Source: Membranipora membranacea (taxonomy: Eukaryota > Bryozoa > Gymnolaemata > Cheilostomatida > Membraniporidae). Taken from it: DNA of 64,000 bases. Of the stretch, positions 48,650-61,924 are shown one piece after another. The notes beneath the pieces were generated by a model. The model saw only the letters and a list, made by a program, of their open reading frames with translations. It was not told where the DNA came from and ran no database searches. A program made the translations under genes and the position numbers. The stretch covers positions 25,172,001 to 25,236,000 of the forward strand of contig OU612072.1 in NCBI GenBank assembly GCA_914767715.1. The letters run 5' to 3'. Within the stretch, counting starts at the first letter, position 1, and the number at the start of each line of letters is the position of its first letter.

Positions 48650-49500
48650 GAGTCCAGGACAGGATTGGATTGCAGGGCGTCTGAAATTCATGTGTGACAT
48701 TGCAGGGACTAACTCAGTTACCTCTTACCACCTCACAACCTCTTAACCATCTCAATGATGATATATCCTTCTGAAAGACACATACTAGAAAGTTGTGAGA
48801 CAGTCCCTCGGTCATATTTTTCTATCCGCCTACATTCAGGCAACCAAATATGGAATGACAATAGAAAGTCTATTGAGCAGCAAAGCAAATTGTTCATAAA
48901 ACACACAAAATGATGTCCTGGCGAATTATGGACGAGGGTAGTCTAGTGAGAAGTCTTCGGCAGACAGTGATTGAAGAAAAAAGTTTAGTTGAAGGATCAA
49001 AATGCTTCCACTGGGATATACTACTGATTTGAGGCTGTCATTTATTTGACGGTATCAGAGAATATTGGCATGGTGACCAAGACCAAGTCTCTTCCATTCT
49101 GGATTCCTGCAAACCCAAGCAGAAAGTCAGATATTCTGAGTTTTATGACGTAAAAAATTTGTCGGCATTGGCCTCTCAGTTATTTAAAGTCAAAAATGCT
49201 CAGTTGTAGTTATCTCCTCCTTACTTTTCCAAAAGCTATCTCCTTCCTACAGTTTTTAATTCAGAATAACCACATTTGGTCACCTGGATCGTTAGTCAAT
49301 CAGCTAACTATTCATTTATCTTTTTCTGCAAAAAACTCCAAATCTGACAAAAAATCTCCAAGTTCGTGTTTTTCTGTTTGGGCAGAACTACATGTCGACA
49401 TGGTAACTCACAGAGATCTGGTTTTTTTTGGAGCATCAGTTCATCACATTATCTAAATGAGCTTTTGAGGGCATGTTTGAAATATTTTTTTAACATATTT
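48650..49500. other. Non-coding palindrome spacer, possible decayed reading frame
   Basis: A plus-strand run near 49.04-49.2 kb (REYWHGDQDQVSSILDSCKP) looks protein-like but is short and followed by stops. I cannot assign it. Confidence 0.25.
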
Positions 49501-49504
49501 AAAA

Positions 49505-49810
49505 TTGCGATTTACTTTTTCATCACGGTGTTTATTTCATCCATCAGTGCAGTGGCAATGTTGCGCAAGGCAGTGCAAAGAGCCTATATATTTGTAGTTT
49601 CTATGCAATTGTGTACAGTTTCAGACAAATTCTAATTGCCTTTTATCAAAGGAGTGGCGCAATTTACAAATGACAATGGAGATGCTATACTGAACTTAAA
49701 CAAAAGAATATTTCTGTTGGTTGATATAAGTTTTCAGTATAGATCGTGGTGACCCATCAGTCACCCATCAAATTCTATCAGAGTGACTATAGACCTCGAA
49801 ATAATTAATA
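49505..49810. repeat. C module with the empty hAT target site
   Basis: It corresponds to 45340-45376 joined to 46433-46700. The uninterrupted CATCCATCAGTGCAGTGGCA shows the state before hAT insertion. Confidence 0.8.
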
Positions 49811-52376
49811 TTATTAATATTCCGAAACATGGTTTGGATTTGGCATTTTCAGTGGATACTGTTCAATGATAGCATTTTCAAACTACACCCAAATGTTTGA
49901 GCTTAAGTTTTACTCGAATGTCATCCCAGTATTTTTATTATTGAGAAACACTAATGTAACTATGCTGGATGCGTATAGGATTATGATAACTGTGTGTCTG
50001 GAGGGCTCACCCTTAATAACACTAATGATATTCTATGTGAAATATTCTGCTGCATTTTCAGTGAGCTGGTATCTTTATGGTCGACCTTGGTGTATTTATC
50101 ACCATTTAGGAATTGCAGTCGTGAAATAACCATTGACAGCATTCATGTTACGGTTGAATTTGTACAATTTTTAAAAAATCGTGCCCTTGGCCTGCATCTA
50201 TATTGTAATAATGTTGTTACTTTTGAGGATTCGGTTAGCCAAACAGGTGGGCTGCCTCAAGAAACAACAAGTCTGAGATAGCCTCCAAACAAAGTTGGAA
50301 GCAATTCTTCAAGCAGTGCATTGAAACGATCCAAGTACAATTGAGACCTAAGCTGGATGAAGATATCAGTTAGAGCAATTACAGACATTGTTTTCACAGA
50401 GAAATAAATTTCTAATCACTCAAGAAAATCTTATTTGTAAACAACCAGTTGTATTGCAGTCTCTGTGTTTCATTACAGGGAAAGAATTTGTTACTGTTGT
50501 GCCTTGTTTATCTTTTCCAAAGGATTTAAAGGCAATGAAATACTAGAATTAATCAAAACCTGAGGATTACCTTTGTGCTTCAAGACTTGTTGCTTCTTAT
50601 GATATTTATGTATTATAGCATTATTACATCAGATTAAAATTGATGGTCGATTTAAATCAGATGTCTTGTCACAAGCAACATCCTGGAGCATAGGCGGCAA
50701 AATTTGTTGCCTTAGTGGCCAGGCCGCAATATCTGCACCAGGTTGCTCTCTGTTTGCAGGCAGGTCGGAGCACACCTGGGTGCCTACAAAGCCCAGTGCT
50801 AGATAATTTGTAATTCCTGCTCAGTCCAAATATATTTTCCAACCAGTATTCCAAGCCCGAAACCCCAGTTCTGATACAAAAAATTTAGCCCATATTGAGT
50901 GCTCCGTTTGTTTATACCAATTTTATGGCATCTAAAATATCATATCATATTATGTTGAATCAATAGGCTCTAGTGGCTGGCTACTCATATATTTACACTT
51001 TTGCAATCGACCATGACACCTTGTCGACATTCAATTATCCACGCTCTCTTTACTCAGAAACATGGTCCATGCTTCTACAAAGTTATAAAAGGTTGCGATC
51101 ACTTCACTCTTGGCTAGCCGGGTAAACCTTCTTCCGGGAGTTATTGCACAATCAAGTAGAGGGTGCCCTGGGACTGCATCTATACTGCAACAAGTTATAA
51201 TGTTGTTACTTTTGAGGATTCGGCTAGCCAAACAGGTGGGCTGCCTCAATAAACAACAAATCTGAGATGGCCTCCAAACAAATTTGAAAGCAATTCTCCA
51301 CGCGGTGCATTGAAACGATCAAGTACAATTGAGACCTAAGCTGGATGAAGATATCAGTTAGAGCAATTACAGACATTGTTTTCTCAAAGTAAATTTTCTA
51401 ATCCCTCAAGAAAATCTTAATTGTAAACAACCAGTTGTATTGCAGTCTCTGTGTTTCATTACAAGGAAAGAATTTGTTACTGTTGTGCCTTGTTTATCTT
51501 TTCCAAAGGATTTAAAGGCAATGTAATATTAGAATATCAAAACCTGAGGATAACCTTTGTGTCTCAAGACTGATTAAAATTGAAGGTTGATTTAAATCAG
51601 ACGTCTTGTCACAAGCCGCATCCCGGAGCACAGGCGGCGAAATTCGTTGCCTTAGTGGCCAGGCCACAATATCTGCGCCAGGTTGCTCTCTGTTTGCAGG
51701 CAGGTCGGAGCACACCTGGGTGCCAACCAAAGCCCTGTAGACGATGGACCGCAGATACATTTGATATGAGGCCCTTTTGATAAATTTAAGGTTCAATGAT
51801 TGCACAGACCAAGGGTACATTGTGGCAGCATCATTCAAGGATTGTAATAGTTAATCCTATTGTAAAAACTGCCACAATACTGCCTTCCTAGCTATACCCA
51901 CCGTATCAATTTAGCTAGGATAGTTAGGTGAAATTTAAGTATAAAACATCAAGTCTAATTGTAGAGTAAGCCTGTACAAAGAGAAATTTTTGTACGGGAG
52001 AGCCTGCATATTCTATTTTTTACTGTAATCGAAAACTTTGAATTCAGTTCATTCTCCAGAACCCTATAATTGTGACAAATAGATGAAAGGAGTTTTTGGC
52101 ATCAAGCTTCCCATAACATTCCCCTTGACACAAAGCTTGCAGGTATCTTGACCAAGGAGTAAAAAAAATTTTTCCTTGACTATTGTTAAAAAATTTACTC
52201 TGAATCCCTTTACTCTGTGAAGCAGTCTATCCACATGCTTGAAACTAAAATTTTTTACACAGATAGATAGATGGGGTGATAACTCTATACTGCAAATGAG
52301 CTACCGAATTTCAACAATAAGAGGAGACAACTTCTTAGCCTAAGATTTGCCCAAATTGACTTTAATGAACTGAGAA
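49810..52376. repeat. Right arm of large palindrome
   Basis: Reverse complement of 42208-44770. Modules C (to 50180), B inverted (50190-50800), D inverted (50810-51165), B inverted (51170-51735) and A inverted (51735-52376). The outer end TTTAATGAACTGAGA mirrors TCTCAGTTCATTAAA at 42210. Confidence 0.8.
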
Positions 52377-52399
52377 CTAGTAGTGTTAAATGCCAACAT

Positions 52400-53985
52400 T
52401 TGAAAAGAGGGGACAATTACATTCTATGTCTTACTTATTGTCGTACCACAGATGAGTAAATATAAGCTATAATAAAACTTTCACCACGTGCAAAATTAAT
52501 ATATTTTGAAGCTCAATTTCCATCCAATTAGTTGCAAATACTGATGGAGGAGAACATGTATTTATATCCCAAAATCAAAACGTCAAACTGTCATAATTGT
52601 TGCCTAGATATAGAGTTGGAGATATTTTGTGACCATGGTGTGAATTTGAAACTGTAGAACAATTTTACAGGATTCTTACAACAATCAGAAGACTATATTG
52701 GCATACATGTTCAATTAATATTATAATAATATCTATTTTCTATATACCAAGTTCTAAGCAAATAGTAGAGTGGAATATTTGCAAATGGAAAATTTTGTCA
52801 GGTTCATGCATACTCGAAATTGAACAGGTTTTCACTTCAACTTGGTATCCAACATTGCTTAACGCCTAGTTGAAAGAGTTTCCCTCTCTTTGACCATTAT
52901 ATTTGTTTACTCTTTTATAGGGCTATGCTATTTAGTAACTCAGGTAGGTGAGATGTTCATGATTTGTTTCATGTTGTGTATAGTAAAGTTATTCAATATC
53001 AACAATGAAGCAGAAACTTGGTGACTTCAAAACTTCACTCGCACTATTGGCATGAAAACAAAAACAAGTCTATTGTATTAAACAATACTTTTGATCAATC
53101 ATTTTCAGCCTTGACAGGACATGATGCCAAAAATAGGCGTGCATTTATCTACAAAAGAAATTATTAAAATTTAATTCAGGCACGAATAGTTAGTTATTTC
53201 TAATGACAATTAAATGTGTTTATAAACAGCAATCTCAAATAATATGTATAATAATATTATAGAAGCAGTAACCAAATAATATATAAGTACAGAAATACTT
53301 CTTCAATTGAGACATGATGAATAAGACATAGATAGTTCATTCTGGTGCAGATTGAACTTAACAAGGGACATAACTACTTTTGTTCAGTTGATCAACTCTA
53401 ATTTAAAAAATAGTAACAGTGATGAAGTTTATCGTTAAGATGAATGTTCACTATCTAATTCTACTAACTACTGTTATTTCTACTAACTTTGCTTTCTTTA
53501 CACACATGTCTTCTCTGTATTAAGATTAGGACAGAGATAAACTGTCTATAAGAGATGTGTTTCATGTGTGCTATGTTTGTAAAAAATCTTGGTAATCTCA
53601 AGTGAGTAAGCCCACTGCTCAATATTATTAGTTACCTTAAAGTAAGTTTGTTACGGAAAAGGTGACAGCAGTATTATGACCACAGATTTAGCTAATTCGG
53701 ATAATGTCTTTCCAAACACCCTATCACATATGCAATTACATACTAGGGACCAGCGCTGAGTAATATTATTTAACTCCACTGCATGATATGTCAACACAAG
53801 GCATACTGGTTTTATAGTCAAACAAAAGACCTAAAGGAAAGGGCTCCCTGCTTATTCAACTAAAGAATAGAGGTGGGATGTTTCAAAATTGAAGATAATA
53901 TTTGGTCAGTTTGAATAAAACCTTGAGAGAAGATCTTTCCATTTGGAGATAAAACTGATGAGAAGACCACCTTTATATATTATCA
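52400..53985. other. Intergenic, AT-rich, no gene seen
   Basis: No exon is supported on either strand. It lies between the palindrome and the 3' end of the minus-strand orphan gene. Confidence 0.4.
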
Positions 53986-53990
53986 AACTT

Positions 53991-56868
53991 TTACCCCATG
54001 CTGGCTAGCTCAGATAAAATTGATTCATCAGGTGGCCTCTTTGGCATATCTTTCTTGGCCATTTTTAGATGGGCTTCATTCTTGCTACTTAGGGTTAAAC
54101 ATCCATCTAAAGAGCTGCTAGGTATCACTCCAAGACTATGAGGTAAAGGCAATATGGAATGCTCCAAACCCATGGTTGGAAAATGATATGATGTCACATT
54201 CAAGACATTGAGAATATCCTCACAAAAACTTTGGACGAAACTTTCACCCATACAACTTTTTACAGCTGACTCACTGAGTGCTTTAAATTGTCCGACAAAA
54301 GTATCCAGTTGGACTTTCCTTGTTGTGTGGAGTTCTCTGTAGGCGGGAGCAAGCTTTTCATTGTGGCACCAAAGTGAAAGCATCAGATCGTCCTCTCTAG
54401 TTTTCTTTGATTTTGTGTCCTTCACTCGTACAGTGCCATGTTCAGCAAAGTTGAGCTCTAATGGCACAAACTTACTGTCACCATTAAGAATGAGTGGGAG
54501 AAACTCTGCCATGTGATAGCTGCCAGCCTCTTTTTTAGAACTAGAGAGGTTTTTGTTCCAATAGAAATCAACAAGAGTGCATAGGTCCTCACATTCCATT
54601 TCGACAGTACTTATCGTCCAATTTATGAGTGGGTCGTGGTGCTGGAAGCTTTGTGGCACAACGATGTCTGGTTGCTTACCTTTGATCAAAATAACCAAGG
54701 TGCTTTCTGTCTGAGTTTTGCCGATGCTCACTCTCTTCTTTTTGATCTTCTTACCTCCGCCCTGGATCTTTGTGGAAAACTCTGAGATTGCAAGCGGTGT
54801 CACGTGGCTGTGAATGCTCATGGTTATGTGATTTGATGCTGATTTATTCTCACGTATCTGTTCTATCTTTTCTTTATATTCTGTCAAAAGCTGATCTTTG
54901 ATGCGATCATGGATAGGCACAGGTGTTCCCTGCATAAGAAAAATTAAGAGCATGGTAACCTCTATTAGTAAATACTATTATATTATAATATTATATTTAG
55001 ATGACTGAAACTGAATCATTATTCTTTGTAAGAGATTTGGATTGGATATTATACCCTACCTTTTCGTCCAGTTGTTTGGAATCTACAGCTGTGCTATTCC
55101 CAGATCTAAATGCCCATGCTTCTGTCACCTAAGAATTAAAGTTAAAAGATTTTCATTCTTCAAAAAGTTCAAAATTATGTTTTTCATACACTTTTCTAGC
55201 TGTTCAATGCTTCAAACATGCATGGAATTCAATAAACTTCATTCAATAAACTTGAAAATTAACCTCAAGAACAGCTCAATTTGGGAACATAGGAATGAAT
55301 TATGACATCAAAGTGAGGTCTCACTGGCACTCACTCGCAAGCCCTGCGATGGAGGATATGCTTTCATAAAATCCATTTTTGTATGTCTACCGTGTACTCT
55401 TGTATGTTTACAAAATTGGATGAAACAGTTCAAACCAGACATAGTTCATGCCATCTAATACATTATTCAAGGGCAAATCCTGATTTGTCCTCACTCGTTG
55501 ACTCTCTGATTTAATGTGCGATAATTGAAAGTTGCAACTTCTATTCCTCAAGTCTCAACTCAAGTCTTTATGTCAAGGATATTATATGGCAAATGTGTCA
55601 TCCTGATGAAAATCCTGTGCAAAAACTCCTTCTTCAGGTATTTATTATGTATAACTGATCATGAGTATTATTATCAATCAAGTCTGATATTGGGGAAATT
55701 TCATCAATCTGATTTTTGAATATTGCCATACTCGTATTATAAAAGATATTATTATACGTACCTCCTTTTGATAATCCTGATAAAGATGCTCTCTGATCTT
55801 TTGGTGACTTAAGACTGAAGCATCCTGCAAGTAAAGTAACCATCTTACAGTTCTGCTATTCATGACCAGCAACAATATATAAAAATGACATTAAAAAAAA
55901 TGGACTGATGGTACATTTTAAATGCATTATGGGTAACCAATCAATCAGCAATCACGCTTACCCCGGAGGTGCTTGATCTTGAATGTCCTGCCGTCCAATT
56001 ACTACAGGCTGATGATGATGCAGAATTTTCATTCAGCTGAAACATACAGAAAGGATAAATTTAAAGGATTGAATATGGCCATCTTTGTGAGTTACAATTA
56101 GGCTCTTCATCAGGCTCTATATTTCAAGTTTTTTTGCTATTGAGTATCATTTTTAACCTCAACCACTTTTTCACTAAACTATTGGCCTAAACATCCACAC
56201 ATCAACTCAATCGACCACTGCTTCACAAATTTTCGATCCCTCACATTCCGTGACCCACACAAGTATTCATCAAATTATTAACTCACTGTGAACCGTGTAA
56301 GTTTACGGTATTTGTGAGGTGTTTTTGTTTGACCAAGATAGGCATCGTTGTCTGGCTTCAGTTCAAACTCCAAAGTCCTAGGGGAGAATCTCATTGTAAA
56401 TCCATTGCTCTCCAGTCTCAAAAAAGTGCCATTGTACTTAGCAATCTCACTGATTTCCCATTGCTGAGTATCACCTAAACTAAGAGTGCCTATTTTGGGG
56501 TATACCATATTAGTACTTCCACTGTTTACTTTGCATAATGTCTCAAGGCATTCATATATTTTATTGTTAGTGATCCACCATGTTGCGGTCTTCCATCCGA
56601 TACTATCCTTAATCTCAACTCTACTAAGACGTTCGACGATGTCAATTATCAGACCTGAAATCACAAAGATGGTTGAAACAACCTTGGTTGGTTTTTCTCT
56701 AGTTGAAAGTAATGTGTCAGATTCATCTGTCAACCTTGAGGTTAAAATTACTGTCAATGAATCGGGACCGGCGGTGCAACCACTAGTTTTATTGAACTCT
56801 CTGAGACTGTTGAACTTCAAAAGATGCTCATCCTCCAGCAAAGAGCGCTTTTCCATGTAATCACCCAT
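53991..56868 (-). CDS. Orphan protein, five exons, 575 aa
   Basis: Minus-strand exons 56868(56871)-56287, 56036-55962, 55824-55762, 55128-55060 and 54929-53991 all join at phase 0 with GT..AG sites. The ATG at 56868 is three bases after an acceptor, so an upstream exon (untranslated or coding) is likely. Residues 1-194 form one globular-looking block (LREFNKTSGCTAGPDSLTVI ... GFTMRFSPRTLEFELKP). A Ser-rich linker follows (residues 195-219). Exon 3 (SHQKIREHLYQDYQKE) resembles the start of exon 5 (IHDRIKDQLLTEYKEKIEQ), suggesting an internally repeated amphipathic helix. A Lys-rich GGGKKIKKKR stretch lies at about 310. The final exon ends SILSELASMG. No signal peptide or membrane segment is clear, and no known domain is recognised. 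A cytosolic or nuclear protein is an inference. Confidence 0.7.
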
Positions 56869-56879
56869 CGTCTAAAATA

Positions 56880-58520
56880 TAAACAGCTATTTTACATAAC
56901 TGTGAACTGTGAACTTTGAAGCTATGAACTTTAAAAATTTAACTATCACATCCATTATGTGATCATATGTTTTAATACTCAATACTTCACTATTACTTGT
57001 GCAATGCTCATAAACTATGCGTTCATGGCTACTCTAGTGAAAATTGCTCCTGAACCGGTGAAAAATCTGGCAGAGCGGATATCCATGTATCATGTCATTG
57101 ATGTTTTCTTCAAACCATCACTATAGTGCTGTTTGATGCAGGTATACATACCTGTAATTCAGTCTGTCCTTCTAGCTATGCTTTCAAGTTGCTGGTGTCA
57201 GCTTTCTTCTATTCATGTTGTTCTTTATTATTTCCATTGTTAACTGTTAATAAAACTGGATCTTGGTTATATCTGAATATTAACTTTCTATTGGGCATGA
57301 TATTGAACCTTGAACTGCCATTCATCTTCATCAACATTGGCTTGTACAATATTGGTACTGCTAGGAATGCAAAAGATAATTTAGACTGAAAGCATATGAC
57401 CAGAGGGATTTATTGATACTCAAAAGAGATAAACTGCATGCTTGCAAGCCCTATAATACGCCCGCTTATCAAGGGCTATTACTGGGTATCATTGATGAAG
57501 GAGGTCCCATCAATACATGATATCTGTTACTCAGAAGAATATTCTCTATCAATTGCTTATACCAATTTACGCATAGCTTTTATCATTCATCATGTCAGCC
57601 CTGAGCAAGGCAACACATGGCACTACACTAGGTGTAAAAGGCTAAAACCGCAGCTACATAAACCCCTATGTTGCTAAGAGCAGCTGCAGTTAGCTGCAGT
57701 TAGAACAACTTAAGTAGCCAAGTTCGGCTATGTTGTTTTCTTTATACAACTAATTGACTTAATATGACTATTTCTAAATGGCCCAGTGGAGCGTCGGACA
57801 CCAAACCGATATTCTGGCTTTCTATATCAATATAGACTGCACCGTCAACAGGGTCGATGACGAAAGATAGACGTGCTGAGAACTGGCAAGCACTTAAATT
57901 TAAAGTAGAAATATTATATAATAATTATTAAAAAATGAAGATCGAAAACAATTTCTAATGTTTCTTGTACAGTTTTCATCTGATTTGAGTGGGTTTTGTG
58001 TTTAATTCTATCTTGAGAATCACTAACTCTGTTGAATGTGCAGAACACTGACTGGCGCTCAACTCCATTTGTCTGAGAAATGGAATTTGTGTGATGGCTC
58101 ACAACAAACCTTATATTTGTAGACAGGACTCGGGCAGTGCTGTCTAGAATTAAGCATAATCCATATAATTGTTAAGAAAATGATGATGAATAATCAACTA
58201 TAATGGAGAAAGACCTTATATTTGATAAAGGGACGGTGAATTTTCGACAATAAATAATCTGTAAAATATTATCCAGTTAATTCATCACACAGAAAAATAA
58301 CTATCATTTTAAAGTTAGCATAGTACACACACTCAGTGAGTATCAACGTTTTCACTCCATGATAGCAAAATCACATCTTTCTTTCAAATTGATTAACAAT
58401 AAATCATGATTGTTGAGTTGAGGGCGCCCTAATGAGGTTCAATAACAGAGCATAACTAGCTTGGTAAAGATACATATTCCCTTGGGATTTTCTTAATTTG
58501 CTTGATTTGATTTAATTCAG
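56880..58520. other. Intergenic, one weak minus-strand candidate
   Basis: A minus-strand open stretch from ATG 58102 (MSHHTNSISQTNGVERQSVF, about 62 codons) lies downstream of an AAATATAAGG sequence. It could be the true first exon of the 54-57 kb gene, but I found no donor that joins it to 56871. Confidence 0.3.
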
Positions 58521-58542
58521 ACAGATCACTATCGTCAAATAT

Positions 58543-59605
58543 TTAGTATTCATGTTCAGAATCTGTGGTTTGCATCCCATCCTCACTCTCTGTATTAGAT
58601 AAATCAGTATCATGCAGAAGCTCACAGTTCTGTAATAAAGAGGAGATTCTTAAGAAGAGCATTTAAGTGCCAACTAAATGTTCATCCAAGCTACCTGGGG
58701 TTTTTAGTTGCACTAGATGTTGTTAGTGGATTGATAAATACAAATCTAGATTAAAAAAGAGGTTTAAAGTAACATCAAAAATCATCTCTTTTTTTAACTT
58801 GAATGGCATCTATATCATTTCCAAGAAAATGATTTTCAATATTGCCTTTTTTGTTCTTTTTCACTATCATAATGTGTTTTGGAAAATTATTGGGATCCAT
58901 GAATAATTATAGTTGAGGTGAAGAGGTGAACTCAGATTATCGTGAATTGATCTACGCTTGATGATACTGTATTAAAGGTCAACCAATTTAATAATCATGT
59001 CAATAAAAAGCAATCAATTTTAATTTGATTTCCTGTGTCCTGGTCTGATGCGAGGGCATTTCTGTATTGCTTACCTCTATTTTGTTGAAATATCCAGTAA
59101 CAGAATCCATCTTTTCGCTTCTCTCGCCTTCCTTTTGCTTCAACAAACAAACTTCAACAACTTCCCCAACACTCAGCTTAATGTTTTCAAAGCTAAAAGT
59201 TGAGTCATTCTCTGGTTTTGGGACAATCTCTTTGCTTTTTGAGAAATCAATTTCATGATCTTCACCGTGATCTGGAAGGCTTAATATTATGTAAGCTGGG
59301 TCTGACTGCTTGATAGAACTTTTTTCCAAGTGCTTCTCAGGAAAGAGGGAAACAAAAAATCGGTTTTGTCGAGAATAAACTGTGTCAATACGCCATACAA
59401 GATTTTCTTTTCGAGAATGGTAGGAGCTGATTGATGGGACATGTCCAGATACTATCAAAACAATGTGGTAGGCCTTATTGAGAAAAATGTTAAAGACTGA
59501 TATCAAAGTGCAGGTGAAGCAACCCCTACTGTTCATGTTGCTATGCTGAATATTTTCCAATTTGGCAAACACCGGTGAATGGTAGCTGTAGAAGAGCGTC
59601 ATTTC
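58543..59605 (-). CDS. Orphan protein, C-terminal part (two exons seen)
   Basis: Exons 59605-59075 (177 codons) and 58629-58543 (28 codons plus TAA) join at phase 0. The first follows the acceptor TTGATTTGCAG and opens with GAA ATG, so translation may start at 59602 or in an unseen upstream exon. The protein has a hydrophobic early part (NKAYHIVLIVSG), a mixed central region (LVWRIDTVYSRQNRFFVSLF) and an acidic Ser/Thr-rich end (NTESEDGMQTTDSEHEY). No known domain. It is a neighbour of the 54-57 kb gene on the same strand, with about 1.7 kb between them. Relatedness between the two is not evident. Confidence 0.55.
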
Positions 59606-59709
59606 CTGCAAATCAACAATGAAATGTTTATGAGAACTTGATGAATGGCACAAGAGAACCATTGCGTAACTGAAATATGAGAACAAAAGAATTTAATTCA
59701 CAAATTGAT

Positions 59710-61270
59710 TGCACATTTATGGCCCAATATAACCAGAATGAAAGCTGGTGCTAAATAATTGATGACTGCAGAAAAGATAATCTCACTATTTTGATTAACC
59801 TGCCAATTAGAATCACATATTAATGTTTTAATCAAACATTTTTTTGAAGCATGCATTTACTGCTCTCTTTTTAAATCATCTTTTATAGTGAATCTACATA
59901 TATTGCACTACATATATATTATATTTGCAAGTATTTCACCCTCACAACTTGAATAAATCAAGGACAGACACAACCCATACAATGTATTTCCCTTGTGATC
60001 TTAGCAAGCATGCCTATGAGCAGTTTCAGTAACGCTTTTTGCGCACAAGAATTGATGAAAACATCTGACAGACAGACTATAACTACACCTAACCAACAAT
60101 CCTACCACCAAACTGAGGCCAAGATATACTGTTACTAACTTGCTCTGTTATCTGCAACCTAGAATGATACAACATACAGTGGTGTGTGTACCACTGCACA
60201 ACACACAGGTTTTTCAGCTGAAACCATGAGTAAAGTGAAGTTTCGAGGCCTTCTCTAGTACAACCTCCTCATGGTCAGTCCCAGCAGCGTGAGGCCCCCC
60301 CTGTGTGTTGATGATCATCTCAATCAATCTCATTGATCACTCAGTGTATTTTTCAAGTTTTGGTTGTTTGACATAATTGGTGTGTTTACGCTGTTGCACA
60401 ACCAGGAAGGCTGCCAACTCTTCATTGTTTCAGTGCAGAGATGTTCGCCTTATCTCATTCATGCTTTGACTCTAAGCCAAACCAGTGCGGGAGGTTTGCT
60501 TTCCATCAACTCAGCGGCGCAAAGTCGTTATCGTCAAGGCACCCGCCCCTCGTGCCATAGCTCACTACTCAAATTCACCATATTGAGCATAGTACAACTC
60601 ATACACAAGTCAGAGTGATGATTTGTTTGCGCTACAGCCAGTGGGCTGACGGTGATCTCCTGTCTCGATCGCCTGCCTTTAATGCGAGGGCCAAGCTTTA
60701 ATTCCTATGTTTGTAATACCTCATATCTAACTCAGACTCACTTTGATTTTTCACCCTGCAGAAACCTAACTCCTTTAATTTGAGAATTTAAGGCATAATC
60801 CCGCTTAGCCTTCTACCCCAAGCAGTTTGCTAATCATCAAATATCTCTACCGTACCACTTCAACGATTATACACTGAATATTATATGCACTGAGCTCTAC
60901 CAAAGATTTCTAGACACATAACTGGTCACCAGCAAAATTGAGCTGTGAATATTGAAATGAATTACCCAAAGAAATAATTAAAATTTATACTGCACTTTTT
61001 ATACCACACTTTTTTATTCAATCAACAAAATCATCATCATCATTCATCGACCACAAAGCCCATGATTGACAGCATAATTTGTCAAGCCTCAGTTCATTGA
61101 AACAGCAAATGCTACATATCGAAACAAATTTTTCTAAAAAAAGATTTACCGAGATTAACAAAAGCTCCGAAAGCTGGCAAATTTTAGGGGAACACTGCAT
61201 TCAAACTTCCTATCGCCATCCTAGCTGCAATTAGCCTTCCAACTTCACAAACTAATGTTGGTTGGAATTA
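59710..61270. other. Upstream region of the 59 kb gene, no certain exon
   Basis: Candidate minus-strand fragments (60.75 and 61.1 kb) lack consistent splice phase. Nothing is assigned. Confidence 0.35.
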
Positions 61271-61278
61271 TACTCCAA

Positions 61279-61793
61279 TAGACAGTTTTCTGAGCTCTTA
61301 TTCATGTCTCAATTCGGAGTTGTCCTCTCTCTAGTTTGGTACTTTTAACCCACGCCGCATAGGGAACACCTGCTGAAAGAGGGTTATCTTGAAAACCGCT
61401 TATGTAAGGGAAAAACTGATTTTTGATTCAGAGTCTGCACCATTGAAAACCCTGGGAGACAGGGTTTCCAAAACATTGGAGGCTTGAATGTGGATCAATC
61501 TTAATTTTAGTGACGAAACTCATGAAAAATTCTGCTAAATTGTCTGCAAAACTGGGAGAAAATGCTATAATTGACTATCCAAATACTAAAATGATTTCTC
61601 AAACTATGTCCATATGAGTTTTCAATGCTGCAGATTCTGAAACAAAAATCATTTTTATCCTATTATAAGCGGTTATCAAGAAAACCCTCTTTTCAGCACG
61701 TTTTTCCTATGCGGCGTGGGTTAAAAGTACCAAACTGGAGAGAGGATAACTCCAAAATGAGGCTTAAATCAGAGCTCAGAAAACTGTCTATTC
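61279..61793. mobile_element. Fold-back MITE with about 140-bp terminal inverted repeats
   Basis: The left end (ATAGACAGTTTTCTGAGCTC at about 61279) is mirrored by the right end (GAGCTCAGAAAACTGTCTAT ending near 61792). Pairing continues inward through AGTTTGGTACTTTTAACCCA and GCCGCATAGG to the AAGAGGGTT region. The interior of about 235 bp encodes nothing. Confidence 0.85.
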
Positions 61794-61924
61794 TACCATA
61801 ATAAGGAATAGACACTTGTTGCACATCAATTCCAGTGGGCACGTGGTGACAAGCGGCCAGTATAACATGTGTTATTGAGGTGACTTGTCTATGGGTAAAT
61901 CTGAACATATATGGTTGTGATGAT

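Noticed and set aside
53991-59605. One continuous gene across 54-59.6 kb
   Set aside because: The 58543-58629 exon ends in a stop after a good acceptor, so the upper two exons form a separate gene.
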